A program made the position numbers and the translations under genes. Below, piece after piece: positions 45,240 to 54,630 of a stretch of DNA of 64,000 nucleotides. The first letter of the stretch is position 1; each line of letters opens with the position of its first letter. The stretch spans positions 51,442 to 115,441 of the forward strand of contig NZ_JBQEON010000025.1 in assembly GCF_052045245.1 (NCBI RefSeq), read 5' to 3'. This DNA comes from Burkholderia sp052045245. GTDB taxonomy: Bacteria > Pseudomonadota > Gammaproteobacteria > Burkholderiales > Burkholderiaceae. The notes beneath the pieces were generated by a model that saw only the letters and a list, made by a program, of their open reading frames with translations, did no database searches and was not told the DNA's origin.

Positions 45240-47132
45240 ATGTTGCGATCCAAAGCATCGTGGCTTTCACTGAGTGCTTTCCTGTTCGACCTGACGGCGG
45301 TTGTCGCGTCATGGTTGTTCGCTTATCTCGTTCGTTTCAATGGCAGCGTTCCGCCTGATTTTCTGGGCGGCGCGCTGACGGCGCTCGTCTGGGCGTTGCC
45401 GGTCTATGCGCTGATGTTCCATCTGTTCGGCCTGTACCGCGGCCTGTGGGTGTTCGCGAGCCTGCCCGACCTGATGCGCATTTCGAAGGCGGTCGCAGGC
45501 GGCGGTGTGATCGTGATGATCGGCGCGGTAATGTTCCAGCCGTCTCCGATCATTCCGCGCTCGGTGTTGATCGTGTCGCCGCTGATGCTGTTCCTCGCGA
45601 TGGGCGGCGCCCGCGCGCTGTACCGCGCGACAAAGGAGTTTTATCTGTACGGCGGGCTGGTCGGGCAGGGCAAGCCCGTGCTGGTGCTTGGCGCGGGCAC
45701 GGCAGGCGCGAGTCTCGCGCGCGAGCTGTCGCGCTCGGGTGAGTGGCGTCTGGTTGGCCTGCTTGACGACGATGTCACAAAGCAAGGGCGCGAGATCTAC
45801 GGCTATAAGGTGCTTGGTTCGTTCAATGACCTGAAGCATTGGACCGACTTGATGAAAGTCGAATACGCGATCATCGCAATTCCGTCGGCCTCCGTCGAAA
45901 CGCAGCGCCGCGTTGCGACGCTGTGCGTGCGCGCGGGTGTGAAGGCGATGGTGTTGCCGTCGCTGACCGCGCTGATGCCCGGGCAGGGGTTCCTGTCGCA
46001 AGTACGCAATATCGACCTCGAGGACCTGCTCGGTCGCGATGCGGTGACGATCGACACGCCGCACGTCGAGGCATTGCTGCGCGGCCGCGTCGTGATGGTG
46101 ACGGGCGCAGGCGGCTCGATCGGCTCGGAGCTTTGCCGGCAAATCCTTCGCTTTGCTCCGGCGCAGCTCGTTGCGTTCGATCTGTCCGAATACGCGATGT
46201 ACCGGCTTGCCGAAGAGTTGCGTGAGCGCTTCCCCGACCAGCCAGTGGTGCCGATCATCGGCGACGCGAAGGATTCGCTGCTGCTCGATCAGGTGATGTC
46301 GCGTCATGCGCCGCACATCGTGTTTCATGCGGCCGCATACAAGCACGTGCCGCTGATGGAGGAGCACAACGCGTGGCAAGCGCTGCGCAACAATGTGCTT
46401 GGCACGTACCGCGTGGCATGCGCGGCGATCCGCCACAACGTCCGTCATTTCGTGCTCATCTCTACCGACAAGGCCGTCAACCCGACCAACGTGATGGGTG
46501 CCAGCAAGCGTTTGGCGGAGATGACCTGCCAGGCGCTGCAGCAGACGAGCGGCGGTACGCAGTTCGAGACCGTGCGCTTCGGCAACGTGCTCGGGAGCGC
46601 GGGTAGCGTGATTCCGAAGTTCCAACAGCAGATCGCCAAGGGTGGCCCAGTAACGGTCACGCATCCCGAGATCACGCGGTTTTTCATGACGATTCCGGAG
46701 GCGTCGCAACTCGTGCTGCAGGCGTCGAGCATGGGGCACGGCGGCGAGATCTTTATTCTCGAGATGGGGCAACCGGTCAAGATCGTCGATCTCGCGCGCG
46801 ACCTGATTCGCTTGTACGGCTTCTCGGAAGGGCAGATCCGGATCGACTTCACCGGGTTGCGACCAGGCGAGAAGCTCTACGAGGAACTGCTCGCCGACGA
46901 CGAAACGACGACGCGGACGCCGCATCCAAAGCTGCGGATCGCCCGCGCGCGCGAAGTGCCGGACCATCTGCTCGACGAACTACTGCCGTGGCTGATGCAG
47001 CATCGCGTGCTGAGCGACGATGAAGTGCGGCGTGATCTGCGGCGCTGGGTGCCGGAATATCAGACGGCCGCAAGCCCTGCCCTTCAAACCGTATCAGCGT
47101 TGTTCCCGCCGAAGTCCATGGCGCGAGGATAG
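45240..47132 (+). CDS. WbpM-like UDP-GlcNAc 4,6-dehydratase
   Basis: 630 residues. N-terminal four-helix membrane domain (about 1-110), a first Rossmann segment (VLVLGAGTAGASLARELS, about 140-260) and the catalytic short-chain domain from about 280 (VTGAGGSIGSELCRQ). The active site has Met where most relatives have Tyr (STDKAVNPTNVMGASKRLAEM region), the Ser-Met-Lys triad known from WbpM. It makes the 4-keto-6-deoxy-GlcNAc used by the reductase at 43237. Membrane-bound, cytoplasmic active site. Confidence 0.95.
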   Translation: MLRSKASWLSLSAFLFDLTAVVASWLFAYLVRFNGSVPPDFLGGALTALVWALPVYALMFHLFGLYRGLWVFASLPDLMRISKAVAGGGVIVMIGAVMFQPSPIIPRSVLIVSPLMLFLAMGGARALYRATKEFYLYGGLVGQGKPVLVLGAGTAGASLARELSRSGEWRLVGLLDDDVTKQGREIYGYKVLGSFNDLKHWTDLMKVEYAIIAIPSASVETQRRVATLCVRAGVKAMVLPSLTALMPGQGFLSQVRNIDLEDLLGRDAVTIDTPHVEALLRGRVVMVTGAGGSIGSELCRQILRFAPAQLVAFDLSEYAMYRLAEELRERFPDQPVVPIIGDAKDSLLLDQVMSRHAPHIVFHAAAYKHVPLMEEHNAWQALRNNVLGTYRVACAAIRHNVRHFVLISTDKAVNPTNVMGASKRLAEMTCQALQQTSGGTQFETVRFGNVLGSAGSVIPKFQQQIAKGGPVTVTHPEITRFFMTIPEASQLVLQASSMGHGGEIFILEMGQPVKIVDLARDLIRLYGFSEGQIRIDFTGLRPGEKLYEELLADDETTTRTPHPKLRIARAREVPDHLLDELLPWLMQHRVLSDDEVRRDLRRWVPEYQTAASPALQTVSALFPPKSMARG

Positions 47133-47232
47133 CGGCCGCGCGTACCTCCAGGCGCGACCGCCGACCGTATCCGTTTTTGCAATCATTTTGGATAAAGGGC
47201 GCCGTGCATCGAAGACGTGATGCAACCTGGCG

Positions 47233-48135
47233 TTACGGTGCTAGGAGTGCCCCGTATCGGGCAATCGCTCTCATGGTGATTTGACGCTGGAGCGACGGTA
47301 TATTCGTGCCCTTGGGGAGTCGACGTATCGCCAGCAGGGACCAGAGTTTCGCATCGAGCCTGCACCGGTCATCCAGCAATGACAAAGTTTCCTGATCGAG
47401 TTCTTTGTCGAGGCGAATTCGCAGATTTTCCGGCACGCGTGCGGTCGGATTAAGATGCATCATTGGCAGATCGGTGTTGAACCACCGATTCAAATTTCGA
47501 TGAAACTGTGGGTTTTCGATAATATCGCTGTAAGCGATTGAGTTGAGTCGATTCAGTGCATCTCTCAGCAATCTGGACTCCTGATTCGGCGCGATGAACG
47601 AATCATTGCCGATACGCTCGTCCGGCCACAATAGCATGCGCGTGGCCAGATTGTCTGTCTGGCACGCAATGCGTGGATCCGTCAGGAATTCCTTAAGAGT
47701 GCCGCGCGATAGTTTGATGCAATCTCGCCAACTGCCCCAACGCACGAGATATTCGTCCGACATGCATCGCCAGTACACCCAGTGAGACAGCAGGCGGGAT
47801 AACGGCTCGCGAAGGAAAGTCAGTAATTGGGCGCGAGGGTATCGATTCGTCAAAGTGCTGTAAGAGAAGTGGCCCATGATCAGCTTCGATTCCGGCATCT
47901 TGCTTTCATCAAGATGGATCGTGCGCGCAACCTCATCATCGAACTCCGAAAGTCGATCGAATGTGCCGAGCAGTAGCCGATCGATTCCTCGAACTTCGTC
48001 ATTCGTTTGCAAGGATTGCGAAATACCGGTGACTACCGATGTGCCTGCGGTTTTCGGAATATGCATGACCGCAAGCGGCTTCTCGCCGCTGCGCGGCTCA
48101 TTTTGAAATCTGGGCGTGGTGAAATAGTCGAACAC
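47233..48135 (-). CDS. Sulfotransferase family protein
   Basis: 300 residues. Seen: AVMHIPKTAGTSVV near residue 23-36, the 5'-phosphosulfate loop of family 2 sulfotransferases, and FLREPLSRLLSHWVYW near 108-123, the 3'-phosphate site for PAPS. No signal peptide or membrane anchor. GC and third-position GC are clearly lower than in neighbours, a sign of transfer. Inferred: sulfates a surface glycan or lipid; it stands alone, convergent to the O-antigen operon, and no PAPS-synthesis genes are in the window. Confidence 0.8.
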   Translation of the reverse strand: MFDYFTTPRFQNEPRSGEKPLAVMHIPKTAGTSVVTGISQSLQTNDEVRGIDRLLLGTFDRLSEFDDEVARTIHLDESKMPESKLIMGHFSYSTLTNRYPRAQLLTFLREPLSRLLSHWVYWRCMSDEYLVRWGSWRDCIKLSRGTLKEFLTDPRIACQTDNLATRMLLWPDERIGNDSFIAPNQESRLLRDALNRLNSIAYSDIIENPQFHRNLNRWFNTDLPMMHLNPTARVPENLRIRLDKELDQETLSLLDDRCRLDAKLWSLLAIRRLPKGTNIPSLQRQITMRAIARYGALLAP

Positions 48136-48818
48136 GATCTAATCGGAGATGATCTATCAATGATCGCCTTGGACAGGCGGTTTCTTCATGGTGACTTGCG
48201 ACAAGTACAAGGCCGGCGGGGTGTATCGATCCATAGGCGCGGCCATGTCCGGCTGTCAGTTTATCGACAACAAAATGCGGCTGCCACAATACCAGCGTCG
48301 AGGGGAGGCGACAGCGGCACGATCCCATCCTCGACATCGGTGAATCGGTCGAGATCGCCGTTCTCGTATGCGCCCTGATTTCTCTCCTCGCTTTTTGCTT
48401 ACACGATCGGATCGAATTCCCGCGAGCGGCGCCCTTGAGCGAAATCATACGGCGACCCGTATACCGGATGCCAAACCGCCTATCGTGCGTACGCGGAAAG
48501 TGCCGGATAACTCGGCCAACGAGCCGCGGGCATGATCGAATCGCGTGCGGAACGATGAGGGAAGTTCGGTGGGATCTGCGCTGGCGGGTGTCGAAATGCT
48601 GTTCGTCGGTTGTACCGCGGCATGGACGGATGCACGCGCGGCGTTGCCATCCGTTTCGGATACGGCCATCCTGTTCTATTCCACCCTGCGTTCCATCGGC
48701 TGCATTCATTTGACTACCAGCCGATTCCTTCCTATGTTTTCCTCAAGATAGCCGTGCGGTTGCCGTAAAGAACAAAGGTGAAAAGCCAAATACGAGCTCT
48801 ACGGTCCATACCAATCTG
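48136..48818 (+). other. 683-base region without a supported gene
   Basis: Both strands were read. A reverse frame near 48268-48400 (reading DLDRFTDVEDGIVPLSPPLD) is protein-like for about 45 residues but is bounded by stops and has no start, so at most it is a remnant. The 3' part holds the candidate promoter of the peptidase gene. Confidence 0.4.
48710..48738 (+). promoter_or_regulatory. Candidate sigma-70 promoter of the S53 peptidase gene
   Basis: TTGACT (48710-48715), 17 bases, TATGTT (48733-48738), 80 bases before the ATG. Confidence 0.5.
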
Positions 48819-51188
48819 ATGAAAACGGAACATCTTGCCAGGGGATTGAGCGCAGCACTCATGGTGCTCGCGCTTGCAGGCTGCGGCGGCGGCGACGACG
48901 CGGGTCCGGTTGTGGCTACGGCGCAGGCCGGCAAACTATCGGCGTTGCGAGCCGCAGGCAACGCAGTGAGCGCGGCGCCGATGAGCGCGACGGCGCCTGT
49001 TCATGTCGCACTCGTGCTCAAGCTGAACGATGAAGCCGGGCTTAGCCGCTTCTTGCAGCAAGTACGAACGCCCGGCAGCGCTAGCTTCGGGGCCGTGCTG
49101 ACCTCCGCGCAGATTGCCGCGCAGTACGCGCCTACCACCGGCCAAGTCGCCACCGTGAAGGACTATCTGGCAAGTAAGGGCTTCACGAACATCAAAGTGG
49201 CCGGCAACAATCTGATGGTCGAAGCCGATGCTCCGGCCAGCGTCGTTTCCGGGGTATTCGAGACGACGCTCGTGCCGGTCGCGATGGCGGACGGTACCAG
49301 CACGCACATCAACATCGCTCCGGAGACGGTGCCCGATGCGCTCAGCGGGGTTGTTCGAGGGGTTCTGGGGCTCGATACCGCGACTCGCCTGCGCCCCAAT
49401 TTCGTGCGCGCCTCCAATACCGCTGCTGCGCCGGCGGCAAATGCGTCGCCGACCATTTCAGCAGTCACGGTCGGCCACAACCCAACGCAATTTCCCGCCA
49501 TCTATTCCGTGGGTAGTACGCCGGCGGCCATCAACACCACGGTCGGCATCATTGCCGTAGGAGACGTGACGCAGCCCGTCATCGACCTGGCGACGTTCGA
49601 AAGCAACAATCAGTTGCCCGCAGTGCCCGTTTCAGTGATTCATGCGGGGCTGTCGAGCACGGACACAAGTGCGAACCTCGAATGGTCTCTCGATAGCCAG
49701 ACCATCGTCGGGATGTCCGGCGGCCTCAAGCAACTGAACTTCTACGTTGCACGTTCGTTTGCATGGAGCGATATCGCGCTTGCAATCAACCGTGCCGTGA
49801 GCGACAACACTGCCCGGGTCATCAACATGTCGATCGGCGGTTGCGAGAACTGGGCGCCGACGGCGGCCATCGACTCGTTGTTCCAGGTCGCCGTTGCGCA
49901 AGGTCAGACTTTCTCGGTCAGTTCCGGCGATTCAGGCAGCGTGGCATATGGCTGCACCGGCACCTCCGTGCAATACCCGGCGACGTCCCCGTATGTCGTG
50001 GCCGTTGGGGGCACGACGCTCTATACGAACGGGAACGGCAGCTACGCGGGGGAGACGGCCTGGAATGGCAGCGGCGGGGGCATCAGTGGCATCGAGCCGA
50101 TTCCGTCATGGCAGTCGAATGTTCCGGCGCTGAAGGGCCGTGCTTTCCGCGGTATGCCGGACATCGCGTTCGACGCCGATCCGAACAGCGGCGAAGGTGT
50201 CCTCGTGGGCGGACAACTTGAGATCGTAGGTGGCACGAGCTTGTCCGCGCCGCTGTTTGCCGCGACCTGGGCTCGCATGCTGTCCGGCGGCTGTGCGACG
50301 AGCCTCGGTTTTGCGGCGCCCACGTTGTATAGCGCCCAAGCCACTACGCCATCGAACTTTCGCGATATTACCAACGGGACGAACGGCGCATATAGTGCGG
50401 GTTCTGGATGGGACTTCGTGACCGGTTGGGGCACGCCGAACATCAGCATGCTCTATTCGTCGGTATGCAATTCGACACCGGCCGTCTACAGCGGCGGAAT
50501 CAACGAAGGGACGACGCTAAAGCCACGGCAAGCCGTGTATTCCGCGTCCGGGAATCACGAGCTCCTGATGCAGGATGACGGGAACCTCGTGCTTTACAAC
50601 ACGACGAATGGCGCTGTGGTGTGGAATACCGGGACGTATGGAAACCCCGGGGCGTATGCCGTCTTCCAGACCGATGGCAACTTCGTGGTCTACAGTGCAA
50701 ATGGCACGGCGCTATGGTATTCGGCGACCTACGGCCAGTCCGGCGCGCAATATCTTGCGGTGCAGGACGACGGGAACATGGTGATGTACCGGTCGTTCGT
50801 ACCCGTATTTGCTACCGCGACCGGGACGTCGAACTACGCGATTTCTGCGACCGGCTCCGCGGTCTGGAAGGGGGGTGTCGTCCTCAGTAGCGGCCAGAGT
50901 TTCACGTCCGGCAACGGGATGAACGTACTCGTGATGCAAGGAGACGGGAATCTGGTGCTGCTTCGACAGGGCGCCCCGGTATGGAATTCAGGCACCTTCG
51001 GTCATTCGGGCGCCTTTGCGGTGATGCAGGGGGATGGCAACCTGGTGGTCTACAGCGCGGACGGCGCACCGCTCTGGAATTCTGGCACCGGGGGCGATTC
51101 AGGCGCGGCCACTTACGTTCAGGACGACGGCAACGTCGTGATCTATACGCAACGGCCGAGCTGGAGCACGAACACTTCGGGCGCTTAG
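48819..51188 (+). CDS. Lipoprotein S53 (sedolisin) peptidase fused to two mannose-binding-lectin-type domains
   Basis: 789 residues. Lipobox LALAGC with Cys21; activation propeptide about 55-200; S53 catalytic domain about 210-550 with Glu288 and Asp292 (NLEWSLDSQ), Asp371 (SSGDSG) and nucleophile Ser474 (GGTSLSAP). The C-terminus (about 565-789) has six QxDxNxVxY-type lectin motifs, starting at residues 585, 617, 649 and 707, 737, 768, that is two three-fold bulb-type lectin domains; the fourth ends in Leu instead of Tyr. Known: S53 enzymes work in acid; such lectin domains bind D-mannose and, in LlpA bacteriocins, D-rhamnose. Inferred: a cell-surface or secreted protease that docks on glycan. 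Confidence 0.93.
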   Translation: MKTEHLARGLSAALMVLALAGCGGGDDAGPVVATAQAGKLSALRAAGNAVSAAPMSATAPVHVALVLKLNDEAGLSRFLQQVRTPGSASFGAVLTSAQIAAQYAPTTGQVATVKDYLASKGFTNIKVAGNNLMVEADAPASVVSGVFETTLVPVAMADGTSTHINIAPETVPDALSGVVRGVLGLDTATRLRPNFVRASNTAAAPAANASPTISAVTVGHNPTQFPAIYSVGSTPAAINTTVGIIAVGDVTQPVIDLATFESNNQLPAVPVSVIHAGLSSTDTSANLEWSLDSQTIVGMSGGLKQLNFYVARSFAWSDIALAINRAVSDNTARVINMSIGGCENWAPTAAIDSLFQVAVAQGQTFSVSSGDSGSVAYGCTGTSVQYPATSPYVVAVGGTTLYTNGNGSYAGETAWNGSGGGISGIEPIPSWQSNVPALKGRAFRGMPDIAFDADPNSGEGVLVGGQLEIVGGTSLSAPLFAATWARMLSGGCATSLGFAAPTLYSAQATTPSNFRDITNGTNGAYSAGSGWDFVTGWGTPNISMLYSSVCNSTPAVYSGGINEGTTLKPRQAVYSASGNHELLMQDDGNLVLYNTTNGAVVWNTGTYGNPGAYAVFQTDGNFVVYSANGTALWYSATYGQSGAQYLAVQDDGNMVMYRSFVPVFATATGTSNYAISATGSAVWKGGVVLSSGQSFTSGNGMNVLVMQGDGNLVLLRQGAPVWNSGTFGHSGAFAVMQGDGNLVVYSADGAPLWNSGTGGDSGAATYVQDDGNVVIYTQRPSWSTNTSGA

Positions 51189-51221
51189 CAGTTCGCTTAT
51201 CGCTTCACGGCTGCACAGTAA

Positions 51222-51245
51222 CGGCCCGCCGGCATCGGCGGGCCG
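51222..51245. terminator. Hairpin between convergent genes (bidirectional terminator candidate)
   Basis: CGGCCCGCC (51222-51230) and GGCGGGCCG (51237-51245) form a 9-bp GC stem with a six-base loop, between the peptidase gene and ogcI. No T-run. Confidence 0.5.
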
Positions 51246-51279
51246 CGCACGAGCCGGCAACGCGCCTGCTACCCACCCC

Positions 51280-52386
51280 TCAATGCCCGCGCTTCTCCTT
51301 CCTCACCACCATCCACCGCGGCACCCTGAACCTGACGATGCTGAGATAAAGCCAAACATAAGTGAGCGCGAACAGCACGACAAACACGAACAGATGCACG
51401 GTATGCCGCCAGAACAGCGTCGCCGGAATCACCGCGACGAGGCACAGCAGCCAGAGATAAGGTGAAGTGAGCGAATTCCGCCGCGTGAGGTCATGCGCAT
51501 GCTTGGTCCCGACGGCCCACCGCATCAGCCGTTTGTACACGAGCATATGAAGATGCACGCCATCCGGAATCCCCGGCGACATCCCGCGGATGAACTTCTT
51601 CCGGTAGATCGAGAAGCAGGTCTCGAAGATCGGATACATGAACAGCAGCACCGGATACCACGCCGACACCTCGCGATTGCGCATCACCAGCATGATCGCG
51701 AGCTCGGCCAGCATGAAACCGATGAAATACGCGCCGCCGTCGCCGAGAAAGATCAGCCCGGCCGGGAAATTCCACAGGAAGAACCCCAGCACGGCGCCCA
51801 TCATGATGATCGACGCGGACATCACGACCGGGTCGTTGACGTGGAATGCGACGTACGCGAGCGACGCGAACATCATGAAGCTGACCATCGACGCGAGCCC
51901 GTTGAAGCCGTCGATGATGTTGATCGCGTTGGCCAGCGCCGCGACCGCCAGCACCGTGATGAACGCGGAAATGGCCACGTAGCCGAGCAGGAAGTCGAGC
52001 GGCGGCACGCTGATGCGCTTGACCGCGATGCCCAGCAGCCAGAACGCCAGCGCGGCCGCCCCCATCGTGCAGAGCAGCCGCGCGCGCGGCGACACGCGCT
52101 TGGTCAGATCCTCGACGAGCCCGGACAGGAACGCCGGCATCCCGCAGGCGACGATCCCGAGAATGCTGCCGGAGATCGTCGGATAGCGCCGGGATAGCAC
52201 CAGCGCGGCAATGACGACCCCGGCGAGGATCCCGATACCCCCGACGCGCGGCACGGGCCGCACGTGGAATTTCTGCACGCCGGCCAGGTCGCTGTCGATC
52301 GAGAATTTCTCGTGCAGATGCGCATAGCGCACGATGAACAACGTGACGAGCAGGGAGACGATGAAGCCGGACGCGAAGCTGAGCAT
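51280..52386 (-). CDS. ogcI: Polyprenyl-phosphate HexNAc-1-phosphate transferase (OgcI-like, protein O-glycosylation)
   Basis: 368 residues, WecA/MraY superfamily with about ten membrane helices. Seen: INIIDGFNGLASM (catalytic Asp loop), WNFPAGLIFLGDGGAYFIGF and IPDGVHLHMLVYKR with the conserved His pair. The divergent N-terminus keeps HVRPVPRVGGIGI. Known: in B. cenocepacia the gene in this place starts the O-linked protein glycan by adding a HexNAc-1-P to undecaprenyl phosphate. Last gene of the reverse block; second MraY-type starter in the window besides 44211. Confidence 0.9.
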   Translation of the reverse strand: MLSFASGFIVSLLVTLFIVRYAHLHEKFSIDSDLAGVQKFHVRPVPRVGGIGILAGVVIAALVLSRRYPTISGSILGIVACGMPAFLSGLVEDLTKRVSPRARLLCTMGAAALAFWLLGIAVKRISVPPLDFLLGYVAISAFITVLAVAALANAINIIDGFNGLASMVSFMMFASLAYVAFHVNDPVVMSASIIMMGAVLGFFLWNFPAGLIFLGDGGAYFIGFMLAELAIMLVMRNREVSAWYPVLLFMYPIFETCFSIYRKKFIRGMSPGIPDGVHLHMLVYKRLMRWAVGTKHAHDLTRRNSLTSPYLWLLCLVAVIPATLFWRHTVHLFVFVVLFALTYVWLYLSIVRFRVPRWMVVRKEKRGH

Positions 52387-52413
52387 GGGATCGCTCGAAA
52401 AATGGACAGCGGA

Positions 52414-53436
52414 TTATACAAAACCGCGGGGGTTCCCCTCCTGCCATTTCCAGTGGTCGGCGCACATCTCCTCGATCCCGAGCGTCGCGCGCCAGCCGAT
52501 CAGGTCGGCGGCGGCTTGCGGATTCGCGTAGCACTCGGCGATGTCGCCCGGGCGGCGGGCGACGAGTTCGTACGGGACAGGACGGCCCGACGCCTTCTCG
52601 AACGCGCGCACGACTTCCAGCACGCTGTAGCCCTGGCCGGTGCCGAGGTTCACGACGAAGCTCGCGTCGCGCTTCGCAAGCGCGTCGAGCGCGGCGATGT
52701 GCCCCTTCGCGAGATCGACGACGTGGATGTAGTCGCGCACGCCGGTGCCGTCCGGCGTCGGGTAGTCGGAGCCGAACACGCGCAGCTTCTCCAGCTTGCC
52801 GACCGCGACCTGCGCGACGTACGGCATCAGGTTGTTCGGGATGCCGGCCGGATCCTCGCCGATCAGCCCGCTCGCATGCGCGCCGACCGGGTTGAAGTAG
52901 CGCAGCGTCGCGATGCGCCACGACGGGTCCGACACCTCGAGATCGCGCAGGACCTGCTCGGCGATCAGCTTCGACTGGCCGTACGGGTTGGTCGCGGAGA
53001 GCGGGAACGATTCGTCGATCGGCGAGCGCTCCGGCACGCCGTACACGGTTGCCGACGAGCTGAACACGAACTGCCTGACGTTGCGCTCGCGCATGATCTT
53101 GAGCACGGCAAGCAGGCCGCCGAGGTTGTTCTGGTAGTACTCGAGCGGCTTCGCGACCGATTCGCCGACGGCCTTGAGCGCCGCGAAATGGATCGTGCCG
53201 GTGATCGGATGCGCATCGAACACCTTCGCGAGCGCGGCTTCGTCGCACACGTCGACCTGGTGGAACGCCGGCGTCTTGCCGGTGATGCGCTCGATCCGCC
53301 GCACGGCTTCGGCCTTGCTGTTGACGAGGTTGTCGACGATGACGACATCGTAGCCGTTGTCGAGCAGCTCGACGGCGGTGTGCGAGCCGATATAGCCCGC
53401 GCCGCCGGTAACGAGGATGGTGCCTTTAGCGGTCAT
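52414..53436 (-). CDS. ogcE: UDP-glucose/UDP-GlcNAc 4-epimerase (GalE family, OgcE)
   Basis: 340 residues from the ATG at 53436 behind AAGGAG; the frame stays open above but that is shadow coding of the next gene. Seen: VTGGAGYIGSHTAVEL, FSSSATVYGVPE (Ser catalyst), YGQSKLIAEQVL (Tyr-Lys) and LRYFNPVGAH. It interconverts UDP-Glc/UDP-Gal and probably UDP-GlcNAc/UDP-GalNAc. The reported trisaccharide of the B. cenocepacia pathway contains galactose and GalNAc, which this enzyme would supply. Also annotated galE. Confidence 0.95.
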   Translation of the reverse strand: MTAKGTILVTGGAGYIGSHTAVELLDNGYDVVIVDNLVNSKAEAVRRIERITGKTPAFHQVDVCDEAALAKVFDAHPITGTIHFAALKAVGESVAKPLEYYQNNLGGLLAVLKIMRERNVRQFVFSSSATVYGVPERSPIDESFPLSATNPYGQSKLIAEQVLRDLEVSDPSWRIATLRYFNPVGAHASGLIGEDPAGIPNNLMPYVAQVAVGKLEKLRVFGSDYPTPDGTGVRDYIHVVDLAKGHIAALDALAKRDASFVVNLGTGQGYSVLEVVRAFEKASGRPVPYELVARRPGDIAECYANPQAAADLIGWRATLGIEEMCADHWKWQEGNPRGFV

Positions 53437-53450
53437 TCCGATGTGCTCCT

Positions 53451-54587
53451 TCAGAGTGTGATGCCGGTCAATGTATGAATGGTCTGCCGGTAGCGTTCGA
53501 CGACTTGCTGCTCGTCGAATTCCGCGGCCACCTTGCGGCGGCCGCGCGCACCCATCGCGTCGCGTCCGGCCGTGCCGAGCTCGATCATGCGGATCAGCTG
53601 CTCCGCGAGGCTCGCGCTGTCGCGCACGCGGCACAGGAAACCCGTTTCGCCATCGGCGACGACGTCGCGGCAGCCCGGCACGTCGGTCGCGACGATCGGG
53701 CGGCCCATCGCGGACGCCTCCATCAGCGTGCGCGGCACGCCCTCGCGGTACGACGGCAGCACGACGCAGTCGGCCGCCGCGAGTGGCGGGCGCACGTCGT
53801 GCGCCTCGCCGAGATACTCGACGACGCCTTCGCCGACCCACGCATCGACGTCCGCGCGGCCGATCGCGCTCGGGTTGTCGACGCCGAGCGGCCCGAGCAG
53901 CTGGAAGCGCGCGTCCGGGTAGCGGGCCCGCACGACGCGCGCGGCCTCGACGTACTCGCGCACGCCCTTGTCCCACAGCAGCCGGCCGATCAGGATGAAC
54001 ACCGGGCCACGGCCGGCCGGCAGCGGCACCGGCGCGAACTGTTCGAGATCGACGCCTTCGCCGTGCAGCAGTCGCGCGCGCTCGGGGTGCGCGAGCAACT
54101 GCTCGTCGGTGAAGGTCGCGAGGTCGTCGCGGTTCAGGAACCAGACTTCACGCGGGAAGCGGAACGCGAACCGGTACAGGCGCTTCGCGACGCTCGCCGC
54201 GCGGCTTTTCTGGATGAACACGTAGCCGAGCCCGGTCGTGACCGCGATCGACGGCACGCGTGCGAGCCATGCGGCGACGGACCCGTAGATGTTCGGCTTG
54301 ATCGTGTAATGAAACACGAGATCGGGCTTCAGCGCGCGGTAATGACGCACGAGCGCGGCGAGCGTGCCGAGATCCTCGCGCGGGCTCGTGCCTTTCGACG
54401 CGACGGCGAGCGCGACGTAGCGGCAGCCCATCTGCTCGAGCAGCGGCACCGTGCGATCGTGCGGCGCGATCACGATGACCTCGGCGCCACGCGCGACGAG
54501 CACACGGATCAGCCCGTGGCGGTACGTGTAGATCGCCCAGGCCGTGTTGCAGACGAGCGCGATGCGCAGCGAGGAAGTAGCGGACAT
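53451..54587 (-). CDS. ogcB: Glycosyltransferase family 4 (OgcB)
   Basis: 378 residues. Seen: an N-terminal helix-strand LVCNTAWAIYTYRHGLIRVL, VTTGLGYVFIQKS, donor-side LIGRLLWDKGVREYVEAA and the EGVPRTLMEASAMGRPIV nucleotide-sugar motif, as in PglA-like enzymes. Adds the second or third residue of the lipid-linked O-glycan on the cytoplasmic face. 14 bases upstream of ogcE. Confidence 0.88.
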   Translation of the reverse strand: MSATSSLRIALVCNTAWAIYTYRHGLIRVLVARGAEVIVIAPHDRTVPLLEQMGCRYVALAVASKGTSPREDLGTLAALVRHYRALKPDLVFHYTIKPNIYGSVAAWLARVPSIAVTTGLGYVFIQKSRAASVAKRLYRFAFRFPREVWFLNRDDLATFTDEQLLAHPERARLLHGEGVDLEQFAPVPLPAGRGPVFILIGRLLWDKGVREYVEAARVVRARYPDARFQLLGPLGVDNPSAIGRADVDAWVGEGVVEYLGEAHDVRPPLAAADCVVLPSYREGVPRTLMEASAMGRPIVATDVPGCRDVVADGETGFLCRVRDSASLAEQLIRMIELGTAGRDAMGARGRRKVAAEFDEQQVVERYRQTIHTLTGITL

Positions 54588-54630
54588 GAAAAAAAAGAAA
54601 AAATAAAGCGCCGAAAATGCCGGATGCGGG

